A stretch of DNA of 64,000 nucleotides from an uncultured Dehalococcoidia bacterium (GCA_958296115.1 OY282442.1:1621158-1685157); one strand, 5' to 3'; shown: positions 55,557 through 63,975, counted from the stretch's first letter. Numbers and translations: made by a program. The notes: generated from the letters alone by a model not told the origin.

Positions 55557-57941
55557 TCATCCTGGCGTCTCGACCGCCTCGGCGGCTTCTTCTGACGCCG
55601 CAAGCGCCGCCAGCGGATCCGGGGGCAGCTCTATTATCATCTCCGTGCCTTGGCCGGGCTCCGACTCCACCCGGATTGCGCCGCCGTGCTCTCGGACGAT
55701 GTCGTTGGACATGGCAAGGCCGAGCCCTGTGCCCTGCCCGGTGGGCTTGGTCGTGTAGAAGGGAATGAAGATGCTCTCGATGACGTGGGGCGGCATTCCC
55801 TTGCCGTTGTCCTTGATTCGGACCTCGACCTTGTCCTCATAACGCTTGGTGGCAAGCCAGAGCGTCGGCGCGTAGCGCTCGACGCCGGGTTCCCTTCCCG
55901 CCTCCTCGGATTCCCGCCGTCGCTCGTCCGTGGCGTCGCAGGCGTTCCCCACCATGTTCAGGAAGACGCGCCCCAGGTCCTGCTGGATGACTTCGAGCTC
56001 TCCCATATCCGGATCGAGATCCTGCCTGATGTCTAGCTGGAAATCGGGATCAGTCGCCCGCGCGCTGTGATAAGCCAGCCGGGTGTACTCGTCCAGCAGC
56101 GCGTTGATGTCCGTCTGCTGCGCTTCGCCAGACCCTCGGCCCATCATGAGCATGTCGTGGACGATGCGGTTGGCGCGGTCGCCGTGAGAGCGGATGCGCT
56201 CCAGGTTATCGGTCAGGTCCTTCGAGATGTCCTCGATGTAGCTCTTGTCGTCATCGTCCAGCTTGTCTCCAACGTCATCTATCACCTCTTTCATCTCGAC
56301 CAAGAGCTCTCCGGAGACCTCGGAAAAGTTCTTGATGAAGTTCAGCGGGTTCCTGATTTCATGGGCCACGCCCGCCGTGAGCTCGCCCAGGGCCGCCAGC
56401 TTCTCGCGCATCACTATCTGGTCCTGGGCGCCCTTTAATTGCTCGTTGGCGCTCTCGAGCTGCTCGTTGGCGGCCTCCATCTGCTCGTTCATCTGCTGGA
56501 GCTCCTGCGCCTGCTTCTCCACCAAGTTCAGGCGTTGGACCTCCAGGGCATGGCGGCGGAACACCTCCAGGGCCGACGCCATGTCCGCCACTTCGTCGCG
56601 CCCACTCATCTCGACCTTGGACTCGAGGTCGCCGCCCGCCATGTGGCGCATCCAGGTCGAAAGTATCTGAAGGCGGCGCAGCAGCCCCCTGACGAACAGC
56701 CAGGCTATAGAAAGAGCCCCGCCTATGCTGATGGCGCTAATCGTCAGCAGCAGCGTGCGGCCAGTCAGGATAGCCTGAGTCGAAGCCTGTGTCGCGGACT
56801 GCGCCCTCTCACGAGCTGAGTTGAGGAGCGCGTCTACTTCGTTGACGAGCTCGACGGCGACGTCGCGGTTGTTTGCCAGGAGGTCCTGCTGACGCTGGAT
56901 TATGCGGAGCTCCTGCTCTATCAGGTCAAAGCCGTCCTCGGCCCCGATTCCAAGCGCGAACAACTGGTCGAGGATAGGCTTTATCTCGCCGTGCAGGGAG
57001 GTATCCTCAAGCGCCGACAGATTCCGCCCGATCCTGCCGGCCGCTGCCTCGAACTGCTCCCGAAGCGGCTCGATCGAGGGCGCGTCCGCTGTTGCGAAGG
57101 CGCTTTCCAGGAGATGGCTCGCTATCCGCGCGTCGGCCTGCAGCTCGGCCATGTGGCGGTAGGAGCCGAGCTCTGCTTCGGAGAAGTGCTCGCCGCGGTT
57201 CGCCGGGGACTCCCCCAGCTCTCGGTAGCCCGTCATCGTGTAGAAGAGCTGGTCGTCCACGGCTGGCACGAGTACGAAGTCAAGGTCTTCACGCAACTCG
57301 GTTAGCTGCGTCCGCAGCCTGTCCCGGCGGAACGTGAGCTCGAAGAGCTCGGACATGTCGTTCTCGATGGCCTGTGCGCTGAGGACCAACGTATCGACCT
57401 GGGCGCGGACGCGGTCGGAGCGCTCCTGCTCGGTGATTCGCCTCTGCTCTTCATCCATATCGTCGCTGCCTATCGGCAGCACGCCGCCCACCACTCTCCG
57501 CCCCTCGCTGACGACCTGTCCGGCGCGGCCTATGATGGACGACTGCTGAACCTCGACCTCCACCTCCGTCTCAGCATCGACGCCCAGCACCTCGAGCTGC
57601 GCTTCGAGGGCTTGGCGCGCCGCCTCGATATCGTCGGACACGCCAAGGAGCTCATCCTGCGTGGCGGCTGCCGTCAGGCGCGGAGCCGCGGCCACCAGCG
57701 TGCTGCTGTGCTGCGCGACCCCGAAAGCGGCCACCATCTCGGGAACGCTGCTCTCGTTCACCTGGCTCTGGGCGCTTCCAACGCTGTTGAAAGAGAACCA
57801 GCCGACCAGGCTCGCCGCCACAGTCAGGAAGACGGCCCCCCCTATGCCCAAGTATAGTTGCGAAGAGAGGCGAAAGCGGCTTTCTAGCAGCAAGCCCAGA
57901 CGCGCCGAGAGCCTTGATGCCAGCGCCGAGAGCATATTCAT
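55557..57941 (-). CDS. Large transmembrane sensor histidine kinase
   Basis: 794 residues. A membrane helix (~30-50), an extracytoplasmic helical sensor of ~350 residues, a second helix (~405-425), HAMP (~428-480) and a coiled coil rich in QMNEQMEAANEQLE repeats precede the kinase core. HisKA is around LTAGVAHEIRNPLNFI with the phospho-His, the N box is VFLNMVGNACDATDE and the G boxes are IKDNGKGMP and GQGTGLGLAM. This resembles TorS-like kinases that sense through a periplasmic binding protein, and a binding protein is encoded directly upstream with ATGA overlap. Last gene of the partner-switching operon. Confidence 0.93.
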   Translation of the reverse strand: MNMLSALASRLSARLGLLLESRFRLSSQLYLGIGGAVFLTVAASLVGWFSFNSVGSAQSQVNESSVPEMVAAFGVAQHSSTLVAAAPRLTAAATQDELLGVSDDIEAARQALEAQLEVLGVDAETEVEVEVQQSSIIGRAGQVVSEGRRVVGGVLPIGSDDMDEEQRRITEQERSDRVRAQVDTLVLSAQAIENDMSELFELTFRRDRLRTQLTELREDLDFVLVPAVDDQLFYTMTGYRELGESPANRGEHFSEAELGSYRHMAELQADARIASHLLESAFATADAPSIEPLREQFEAAAGRIGRNLSALEDTSLHGEIKPILDQLFALGIGAEDGFDLIEQELRIIQRQQDLLANNRDVAVELVNEVDALLNSARERAQSATQASTQAILTGRTLLLTISAISIGGALSIAWLFVRGLLRRLQILSTWMRHMAGGDLESKVEMSGRDEVADMASALEVFRRHALEVQRLNLVEKQAQELQQMNEQMEAANEQLESANEQLKGAQDQIVMREKLAALGELTAGVAHEIRNPLNFIKNFSEVSGELLVEMKEVIDDVGDKLDDDDKSYIEDISKDLTDNLERIRSHGDRANRIVHDMLMMGRGSGEAQQTDINALLDEYTRLAYHSARATDPDFQLDIRQDLDPDMGELEVIQQDLGRVFLNMVGNACDATDERRRESEEAGREPGVERYAPTLWLATKRYEDKVEVRIKDNGKGMPPHVIESIFIPFYTTKPTGQGTGLGLAMSNDIVREHGGAIRVESEPGQGTEMIIELPPDPLAALAASEEAAEAVETPG

Positions 57942-59305
57942 TCGGCGCTCAGCCTATCTACAGAGCGGTAATTGCCATCCGAGCCTATCATCGTCAGGAA
58001 GACAGCGTCCGACCCCTGGTTGTCATCCTCTCCATACTGGAGCTTGAACCCCGTGATATTCACTTCGTCCGGGCTGTTCAGGATGCCGAGGAAGCAGGCG
58101 CGGCTTACTTCCCTCCCGCACCTGTCGAGGCCGGCGACGGCCAGACGGCCTGCCAAGTAGCCCTCCAACGATACGAAGCCCGGAACTTTGGAGCACGACC
58201 CTTCCGGATCCAACCCCGAATCCGCAGACGCCCTTTCGCAGGCGCCAGACTCGACGTATGTGTCCAGCGCCTCCTGGTATTCAGCGACGATCGGAACCGC
58301 CTTGTCGGTGGGAAATGGCACGACCTGCGTTACGAGAACCCCTTCCCCCGCAGGGCCTAGCTCCTGCGCCAGGGCGTTGCTCCCCACGAACGACACCGTC
58401 ATGAAGATGGGGTCCATCCCGATGTGCCGCGCCCAGGCTATGAGAGCCGCCACGGGCTTGTACGCCCCTATCATTATCACCGCCTCGGGGTCTCCCTGGC
58501 GGACGTCCAGCAGGGCAGACTTCACCGCGGTGGTGTTGCGCGTATACAGCCCTATCGCCGCCATCTCCATGCTGCGACGCTCCAAGGCCAGGCGCACGCC
58601 GTTGTAGCCCGCCCGGCCGAATGAGTCGTCCTGGTACATCACCGCGATGCGCTCGATTCCCAGGTCCTCCGTCAGTCGCGCCACCATCTCCTCGGTCTCC
58701 TGGTAATACGACGCCCGCAGATTAAGTATGTTGCCCCAACCAGCGTCCCGCAGAAACTCCGCCCCCGTGAACGGCGCGATATACGGAACCTGCGCCTCGG
58801 CCGCTATCGGCGTCGCCGAGCGCGAAGTCGGCGTGCCCACCGCGCCAATCAGCGCGAAGACCCTCTCCTCGATCAACCCCAGGGTATTGGCGATGGCGGC
58901 TTCGGGTTCGTAGGCGTCGTCCTTCGACGTGAGCTCCAAGAGACGGCCATGTATGCCGCCGGCCGCGTTCGCCTCGAAGAAGGCCGCTTCTATGCCCAGC
59001 TTCATGTTCCTGCCCAGGGCCTGCGCAGGACCGCTCAAGGCGGCGGACTGGCCGAAGATGATGCGGTCGTCGTAGATGCCGGCGTCCTGCTCCGACACGG
59101 CCCCGGTCTCCGGCGCGGCCGACGGCTTGGACACGTCGCCTTCGGCCACGTCCTCGACGCCGCGATTGCACGAGAGGAGCCCGCCGAGGATCGCCGCGAT
59201 GGCGATGGCGGCTGTCAGCGTTGCGCGGAGCGCAAGCGACGGCGGAGCGCCCCGCGTCAAGCGGGGACAGAGGACCCTGGGACTACCGGAGCGCTCCCTC
59301 TTCAT
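57938..59305 (-). CDS. ABC-type amino-acid/amide substrate-binding lipoprotein (LivJ/LivK-like)
   Basis: 455 residues. Signal segment and lipobox LGGLLSC (Cys ~46), an acidic linker, then the type I periplasmic-binding fold: IIFGQSAALSGPAQALGRNMKLGIEAAFFEANAAGG is its classic first element (split by ligand-facing residues), with VFALIGAVGTPTSRS and YQDDSFGRAGYNGV following. No ABC permease or ATPase is nearby. Overlaps by ATGA on both sides place it between an RsbW-like kinase and a sensor kinase. It therefore probably presents a ligand to the kinase rather than feeding transport. Confidence 0.9.
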   Translation of the reverse strand: MKRERSGSPRVLCPRLTRGAPPSLALRATLTAAIAIAAILGGLLSCNRGVEDVAEGDVSKPSAAPETGAVSEQDAGIYDDRIIFGQSAALSGPAQALGRNMKLGIEAAFFEANAAGGIHGRLLELTSKDDAYEPEAAIANTLGLIEERVFALIGAVGTPTSRSATPIAAEAQVPYIAPFTGAEFLRDAGWGNILNLRASYYQETEEMVARLTEDLGIERIAVMYQDDSFGRAGYNGVRLALERRSMEMAAIGLYTRNTTAVKSALLDVRQGDPEAVIMIGAYKPVAALIAWARHIGMDPIFMTVSFVGSNALAQELGPAGEGVLVTQVVPFPTDKAVPIVAEYQEALDTYVESGACERASADSGLDPEGSCSKVPGFVSLEGYLAGRLAVAGLDRCGREVSRACFLGILNSPDEVNITGFKLQYGEDDNQGSDAVFLTMIGSDGNYRSVDRLSAE

Positions 59306-59727
59306 TCAATCCCGTGTGCGACCAGGGTGAGGTGGTTCTTGTCATTCTCCCGCCGATACCGCATCTCGTCCATCATGTTGCGCACGAGGTGTATACCGAG
59401 CCCGCCCACCCGCCGGTCTTCGATGGACGCATCCAGGTCGGGTTCCGGAGCCTCGGTCAGAGGGTCGAAGGGCTTGCCGTCATCTATGACCTCGATGGTG
59501 AGAGAGCGGCCGTCCGAAGTAAAGACTATCTCTATCTCGCCCAGGCCGTGCTCAAGCCCGTAGTCCATGATGTTGAGGCCCACCTCTTCGAGAACGAGGT
59601 TCACGCGGAACACGAGATCCGGAGGCCAATTCTCCCGCTCCCCAAGGTCTTCTACGGTGGCGGTGAGGTTGTCCAGCTCCTCGTGTTCAGCCTTGATTTT
59701 CAGGGATAGGTTGGCGCTCACGTTCAA
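59302..59727 (-). CDS. RsbW-like anti-sigma factor serine kinase
   Basis: 141 residues, a stand-alone GHKL ATPase: N box RVNLVLEEVGLNIMDYGL, G1 VIDDGKPFDP and G2 RRVGGLGIHLVRNMMD. In partner switching such a kinase binds a sigma factor or another target and phosphorylates a STAS antagonist. The start is TTG 59727, overlapping the phosphatase stop (TTGA). No sigma factor gene is adjacent. Confidence 0.92.
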   Translation of the reverse strand: MNVSANLSLKIKAEHEELDNLTATVEDLGERENWPPDLVFRVNLVLEEVGLNIMDYGLEHGLGEIEIVFTSDGRSLTIEVIDDGKPFDPLTEAPEPDLDASIEDRRVGGLGIHLVRNMMDEMRYRRENDKNHLTLVAHGIE

Positions 59728-60884
59728 GTCTCACTGCGGTGCAGCGCCAGACAGGTGATGTCGTCGGATTGCGGGGTATCGCCCGCGAACGCGCTCACGG
59801 CATCGAATACCGCCGTGTTCGCCTCTCGGGCGTTGCTGGGCGGCTCGGCGCTGAATATCTGGCCCATGCGATCTACTCCAAACTCCTCGCCGTCCCCGTT
59901 CATCGCCTCGGTGACGCCGTCCGTGTACAGAACCACAGTTTCGCCAGGCTCGAGGGTGACGGAGCTCTGACTGTACTCGAGACCTGGCGCGACGCCGAGG
60001 GCGATTCCGCCTGTCAGACCCAGCAGCGTCGAGCTTCCGTCGGGGTGGATGACGAGCGGCGCGTCGTGCCCGCCGTTGGCATAGGTGAGCTTTCCGTTGG
60101 AGGGGTCGTACACCGCGTACAGCACGGTGACGAACATCGAAGCGTCGTTCTCCTCGTCGAGCAGGTCATTGACCTCCTGGAGCACCTTGCCCGGCTCGAT
60201 GTTTCCTATCGCCGCGCCCTTCAGCAGTGTGCGGCTGGACATCATGAAGAGAGCCGCCGGCACACCCTTGTCCGAAACGTCCGCGACCGCAATGCCAATC
60301 TTGTCGTTATCCAGGCGCAGCACGTCGAAGAAGTCCCCGCCCACGTTGCGGGCCGGCTCCATGTTGGCGAATATGTCGTAGCCCTCGTCCTTGGGGAACT
60401 CCGTGGGAAGGATGGACTGCTGAATGCTGCTGGCGACGTTGAGCTCCTTTTGGAGTGAAACCAGCTTGTCGCGCGATGACAGCGCATCGCGCCACTCCGA
60501 GAGGTGCTTGAGAGTCCGGTCGATAGTAACCTTCAGGTCTTCGAAGTCGATCGGCTTGGTGACGAAGTCGAACGCCCCCCTGTTCATCGCCGTCCGGATG
60601 TTCTTCATGTCGCCGTAAGCCGATATGATGACCGAGCGCACGTTCGGATCGACCGCGGGTATCTGTTCGAGCAGCGTGAGCCCGTCCATCCGCGGCATGT
60701 TGATGTCCGAGAGCACCATGTCTATGTCGTCTTCCTCGTTCAGGCGCTCGAGAGCCTCGACGCCGTTGCGGGCAAAGACGAAGTTATAGAGCCCGGAGCG
60801 GATGTTGCGCCGCATCCGCTGCAATACGAGCGGCTCCAAGTCCGGCTCGTCATCTACGACGAGGATCTTGTATGGGTCTGGCAT
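59724..60884 (-). CDS. Response regulator with PP2C (SpoIIE/RsbU-type) phosphatase output
   Basis: 386 residues. The receiver domain (~1-125) has DDEPD, phospho-acceptor Asp in VLSDINMPRMDG and Lys in FVTKPIDF. A helical linker leads into the metal-dependent Ser phosphatase domain (~170-386) with ARNVGGDFFDVL, IAVADVSDKGVPAALF and SDDITCLAL metal ligands. Phosphorylation by the downstream kinase should switch on dephosphorylation of the STAS protein encoded upstream. A GTG at 60887 directly precedes the preferred ATG. Confidence 0.94.
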   Translation of the reverse strand: MPDPYKILVVDDEPDLEPLVLQRMRRNIRSGLYNFVFARNGVEALERLNEEDDIDMVLSDINMPRMDGLTLLEQIPAVDPNVRSVIISAYGDMKNIRTAMNRGAFDFVTKPIDFEDLKVTIDRTLKHLSEWRDALSSRDKLVSLQKELNVASSIQQSILPTEFPKDEGYDIFANMEPARNVGGDFFDVLRLDNDKIGIAVADVSDKGVPAALFMMSSRTLLKGAAIGNIEPGKVLQEVNDLLDEENDASMFVTVLYAVYDPSNGKLTYANGGHDAPLVIHPDGSSTLLGLTGGIALGVAPGLEYSQSSVTLEPGETVVLYTDGVTEAMNGDGEEFGVDRMGQIFSAEPPSNAREANTAVFDAVSAFAGDTPQSDDITCLALHRSET

Positions 60885-60970
60885 CACTCACATACCCCTA
60901 CCGAGTCGGAGTGGCGGCCAGCCCCCCGCGGGACGTCCGTGGCCGGATGTTCGCGGGGCGCCGGCTCCGA

Positions 60971-61411
60971 TCAGCCTTCGAGCGCGGTTATTGCCTTGTC
61001 CTGAGAAGCGTGAACCGGGATGATCTTGTCGAAGCCGCTGATTTCGAAGACCTCGCGAATGCGGTCGGTCAGGGAGCACACCGCAAACTTGGCGTCTTGC
61101 CTTCGGAGCGCCTTCGCCAGCAGCAACATGACCCTCAGGCCCGCGCTGCTGATGTACGAGAGCGCCTCGAGGTCCAGCACCACGAGCTCGCTCTCGCCAA
61201 CCGCGGACTCCAGCGCCTCCTGGAATTCACGGGCATTGGCGCCATCCACGCGGCCCGTGACCCGTGCGACCAAGACCCCGCCTTCCTTCTCGGCTTGCAC
61301 CGTCAGGTTCTCCGTGTCCGTCACCGTCCAGCTCGTGGGCGCCCCGCTGTCAATTCCCATCGTGTCCTTCTCCTTAGAAGCTATCCCCAAGAAGACCGCC
61401 AATGTCGTCAT
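60971..61411 (-). CDS. STAS-domain anti-anti-sigma factor (RsbV/SpoIIAA-like)
   Basis: 146 residues. The STAS core runs from LTVQAEKEGGVLVARVTGR to the conserved serine loop ALSYISSAGLRVMLLL, where the phosphorylatable Ser lies, and on to FEISGFDKIIPVH. First gene of the operon with phosphatase, kinase, binding protein and sensor kinase. Two good starts exist: ATG 61411 with GGAGGT 5 nt upstream, and ATG 61360 with AAGGAG nine bases upstream, which would give a protein closer to the usual length. Confidence 0.92.
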   Translation of the reverse strand: MTTLAVFLGIASKEKDTMGIDSGAPTSWTVTDTENLTVQAEKEGGVLVARVTGRVDGANAREFQEALESAVGESELVVLDLEALSYISSAGLRVMLLLAKALRRQDAKFAVCSLTDRIREVFEISGFDKIIPVHASQDKAITALEG

Positions 61412-61553
61412 CACGCACCTCCTCCGCTAGAACTCCTGACAAAGTACAAGACTATGCCCAGAAAGTTCAAGGCTATGGAAGAGGTAGTTCCTGAAGATTA
61501 TTTTCGGATCGAGAGCCGCTCCCCGCCGAAACTCGTCCGTCTATTGTTTATCA

Positions 61554-61588
61554 CTTTACGCCGAACAGGTCAAGTATTCGGCGTAAAG
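61554..61588. repeat. Perfect 12-bp inverted repeat between the STAS gene and RNA gene A
   Basis: CTTTACGCCGAA (61554-61565) and TTCGGCGTAAAG (61577-61588) around an 11-nt loop. It has no T run, so it may be an operator, a border of the duplicated block or a terminator. It is absent from the matching position upstream of copy B. The 61412-61553 stretch shows no gene. Confidence 0.7.
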
Positions 61589-61595
61589 GGGCAAT

Positions 61596-61631
61596 CCCGA
61601 AAATTCCCCCAAAATTGCCCCAATCCACCCC
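61596..61631 (+). repeat. Three direct repeats upstream of RNA gene copy A
   Basis: GAAAATTCCCCC, AAAATTGCCCC and AATCCACCCC precede the -35 box with the same spacing as the three units before copy B. The middle unit is unchanged between copies. Confidence 0.55.
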
Positions 61632-61661
61632 TTGACACCGCGAGAACAGCCGTGCTAGTCT
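61632..61661 (+). promoter_or_regulatory. Promoter of RNA gene copy A
   Basis: TTGACA (61632-61637), 18-nt spacer, TAGTCT (61656-61661). The whole block is identical to that of copy B, with a predicted start near 61668. Confidence 0.8.
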
Positions 61662-61667
61662 GGTAGA

Positions 61668-62111
61668 CGGCCCGAAGGGGCGTACTCCAAACGGGCACAG
61701 ATTGAGTTCTGCCAAAACTTGTGGGCATTCATACCGTCGCTGATGTTGGGATGGGACCAGCCGCGGTACGAGAAGGTCGGTCTGTGTTTTCGGCGCCTCG
61801 CCAGGAGGACGCAGTGCCAAATGCGTCTCCCCCGTTCCAGGTGCGGACTCTCGGACGACCGGGAGGACCGTAGCCAGCGCAGCCCGACGCCTTGGCGGGT
61901 GGAAGGTCCAAGCGCGAAACGCAGGCGGTCCCGCAAGGGACCGTCAGCCGTCCGGGAAAGTTAGAGGAGGGGCTGCACCCCCAGTGTCGGCGGGCGATCG
62001 ACGTCGGCATCCTCGAAGCAAGTACCGGAGTCACTGCCTTGCAAGGCAAACTCATCTCCCGCGAGAGCGGGAGAAACCAGGAGTAGACAGGACGCGGGTC
62101 CCAAGACCCGC
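61668..62111 (+). ncRNA. Structured RNA gene, copy A (unknown family)
   Basis: About 444 nt behind a consensus promoter. Helices visible: GCCCG/CGGGC (61670-61674 with 61692-61696), ACAGA/TCTGT (61697-61701 with 61781-61785), TGCC/GGCA (61710-61713 with 61724-61727), and GGAG-ACGCA with TGCGT-CTCC (61804-61813 with 61822-61830). Further helices are CGGTCCC-GCAA-GGGACCG (61926-61943), GGGG/CCCC at ~61969-61982, CTCCCGC-GAGA-GCGGGAG (62056-62073) and a terminal GCGGGTC/GACCCGC hairpin (62094-62111). Two hairpins have GNRA loops. The first three helices keep pairing in copy B despite sequence changes. No protein-coding frame is kept between copies. No known family was recognised. Confidence 0.78.
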
Positions 62112-62437
62112 ACAAGCACCCTCTCCCTAAAGGGGGAAAAGGGCCAGGACAAAGGGCAACCCCCCCAACCCCGCGCCCCAACCCCCAAAAGGGAAAGGGC
62201 AAAGACAAAGGGCAATTCCCCGCCCCGCCCCCTCTCCCCAAACAGGAGAAGGGCCAGGATAAGGGCAAACGCCCCCAAAAAGGAGCCGACCGAGACAACA
62301 TGACATAGGCGCGAAGGAGCGCAGGCGGGACGCCTGCAACCTCCCCATCTCCTCCACGACAGAGGACAAGGGCGAGGGCAATTCAGCGCGCCCGCTCCTG
62401 GCTCTGAATCCAGGCGAGGGACGCGCGTAAGGCGAAA
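62112..62437. repeat. Low-complexity A/G-rich spacer, mirror of 22394-22710, plus short palindromes
   Basis: 62112-62300 is the reverse complement of the array near 22.5 kb (units like GGGCCAGGACAAAGGGCAA with CCCTCTCCC arms). 62321-62337 carries GCAGGCGGGACGCCTGC, a palindromic motif also found near 23.3, 25.1 and 25.16 kb. No gene is seen up to the glycosylase stop at 62438. Confidence 0.6.
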
Positions 62438-63289
62438 TCAGTCCGGCCTCCTGGCAAGCCTGTAGCCCAAGAACCGGAACTCGCCCCAGGGCTCGAAGAA
62501 CGCGGCTATCTCACCCGGCTCGATGCCGTAGCGCCGCCGGCAGAAAGCCGTCACCGCGGAGTCCACCGGGATGCGGCTGAAATCGTGCTGGAGCATCGCC
62601 GCGTGCGCAGCCGCGTAGGGGCCGATTCCCCACATGGCTAAAAGATCGTCGTATGAGACAGGGCCGTTCGCCGTGTGCCCGCCCTCGTCCATCATGCCGC
62701 GGGCAAGCATCGTATCCGTTGCCTCTGCAAGCGCCCTAGCCCTGAACCCTACGCCTGCCCGACCGCGCAGCCCTGACTCGCCCGCGTCCAAGACCTGCGC
62801 CGGCGACGGGAACACCCCCTCGCCAATGGATTCGACCAGGGCCGACGCCATCCGCTGACTCCCTGACCATGCAATCTGGATAGTGCAGACCGTCTTCACG
62901 AAATCCTCGTAGAACGTGCTGCAACGCAGAAACCTGCCGCCGCCGTCCTCGATAATCGCAGCCAGCTTGGGGTTGACCTCGCGGGCCGCGGCAATGGCCC
63001 CCGCGGGGTCCCAGTCCACCGAGAGCCACCGGCCGACCAAGCCCGCCGATTCGTCCACGTCATGCGCGTCCAGGCCATCGCCGGTAACCTGCGCCTCGAT
63101 CCGTCCGGGGTCGGGCTGCGCCGCCTCTATGGATACCGTCCTGCCCGACCGCAGCCTGTCACGGCGCGACAGGACGCCGCGCTCGTCGTCCCAGAGCCAC
63201 GGCTCCAAGCTCGCCCAGCCGTGACTCCGCGCGGCGCTGCGGAGACACACCCTGTGCGGAGGATTCAACGCGGTCTTGACGGTAGCCAT
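62438..63289 (-). CDS. HhH-GPD family DNA glycosylase (AlkA/OGG-like)
   Basis: 283 residues. The N-terminal part is a beta-rich domain as in AlkA and OGG1. The HhH-GPD core (~110-260) shows TFYEDFVKTVCTIQIAWS, GRAGVGFRARAL, the hairpin WGIGPYAAAHA and the catalytic Asp segment IPVDSAV. The Lys used by bifunctional lyases is not seen in the hairpin region, so a monofunctional, AlkA-like excision of damaged bases is more likely. It is divergently transcribed from the ThuA-like gene. Confidence 0.85.
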   Translation of the reverse strand: MATVKTALNPPHRVCLRSAARSHGWASLEPWLWDDERGVLSRRDRLRSGRTVSIEAAQPDPGRIEAQVTGDGLDAHDVDESAGLVGRWLSVDWDPAGAIAAAREVNPKLAAIIEDGGGRFLRCSTFYEDFVKTVCTIQIAWSGSQRMASALVESIGEGVFPSPAQVLDAGESGLRGRAGVGFRARALAEATDTMLARGMMDEGGHTANGPVSYDDLLAMWGIGPYAAAHAAMLQHDFSRIPVDSAVTAFCRRRYGIEPGEIAAFFEPWGEFRFLGYRLARRPD

Positions 63290-63336
63290 CGCAGCCTACA
63301 TCATATCCGAGAATCGCGGGCGTGGGAATCGGGTGC

Positions 63337-63975
63337 ATGACCATCAAGCTATGCATGTTGTCGGGCTCCTTCGAGTACGATTCTCGGGGGTCGCTGGCAA
63401 TCTTCAGGAAGCGGGTCGAGGCGCGCGGCATGGAGTGCGTAACGGTGGAGTTCGAGTCGGAGGACGACGACCGCTCGCTGGAGCCGATCGAGGACGCGGA
63501 CGCCCTGCTGGTCTTCACGCGCCGGCTGAACGCCGACGGGCGCGAGCTCGAACGCTTCAAGAGCTGCTGCGCGTCGGGTCGGCCCATCGTGGGCGTGCGC
63601 ACCGCCAGCCACGCCTTCCAGAACTGGCTCGAATTCGATTCGGAAGTGCTTGGCGGCAGCTACGACATGCATTACGGCGCCGGACCCATCGTTCGCGTCG
63701 AGGCGGCGCCGGGAGCCGCCGGCCACCCCATCCTCGAGGGTGTGCAGCCCCTGGAGTCGCGCGGGAGCCTCTACCGGAGCGCCCCTATCGCCGACGACGC
63801 GACCCTGCTTCTGACCGGAACGACCGACGAGGCGACCGAGCCGGTTGCCTGGACGCGGATGAACGCGGGCGGGCGGGTGTTCTACACATCCTTGGGACAT
63901 CAGGACGATTTCCGCGACCCCGGGTTCCTGCGCCTCCTGACCAACGGCGTGCTCTGGGCCGCTGGGGAGCTATAA
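63337..63975 (+). CDS. ThuA-like (class I amidotransferase fold) protein
   Basis: 212 residues from ATG 63337; a GTG 15 nt upstream is also possible. The order of elements fits the ThuA/trehalose-utilisation-like family: IKLCMLSGSFEY, then DADALLVFTRR, GRPIVGVRTASHAFQNW (nucleophile-elbow position without a clear Cys), GHPILEGV and GGRVFYTSLGHQDDF ... FLRLLTNGVLWAAG. The enzymatic role of the family is not settled. The usual His of HxF/W motifs is present in the SLGH stretch. Confidence 0.85.
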   Translation: MTIKLCMLSGSFEYDSRGSLAIFRKRVEARGMECVTVEFESEDDDRSLEPIEDADALLVFTRRLNADGRELERFKSCCASGRPIVGVRTASHAFQNWLEFDSEVLGGSYDMHYGAGPIVRVEAAPGAAGHPILEGVQPLESRGSLYRSAPIADDATLLLTGTTDEATEPVAWTRMNAGGRVFYTSLGHQDDFRDPGFLRLLTNGVLWAAGEL

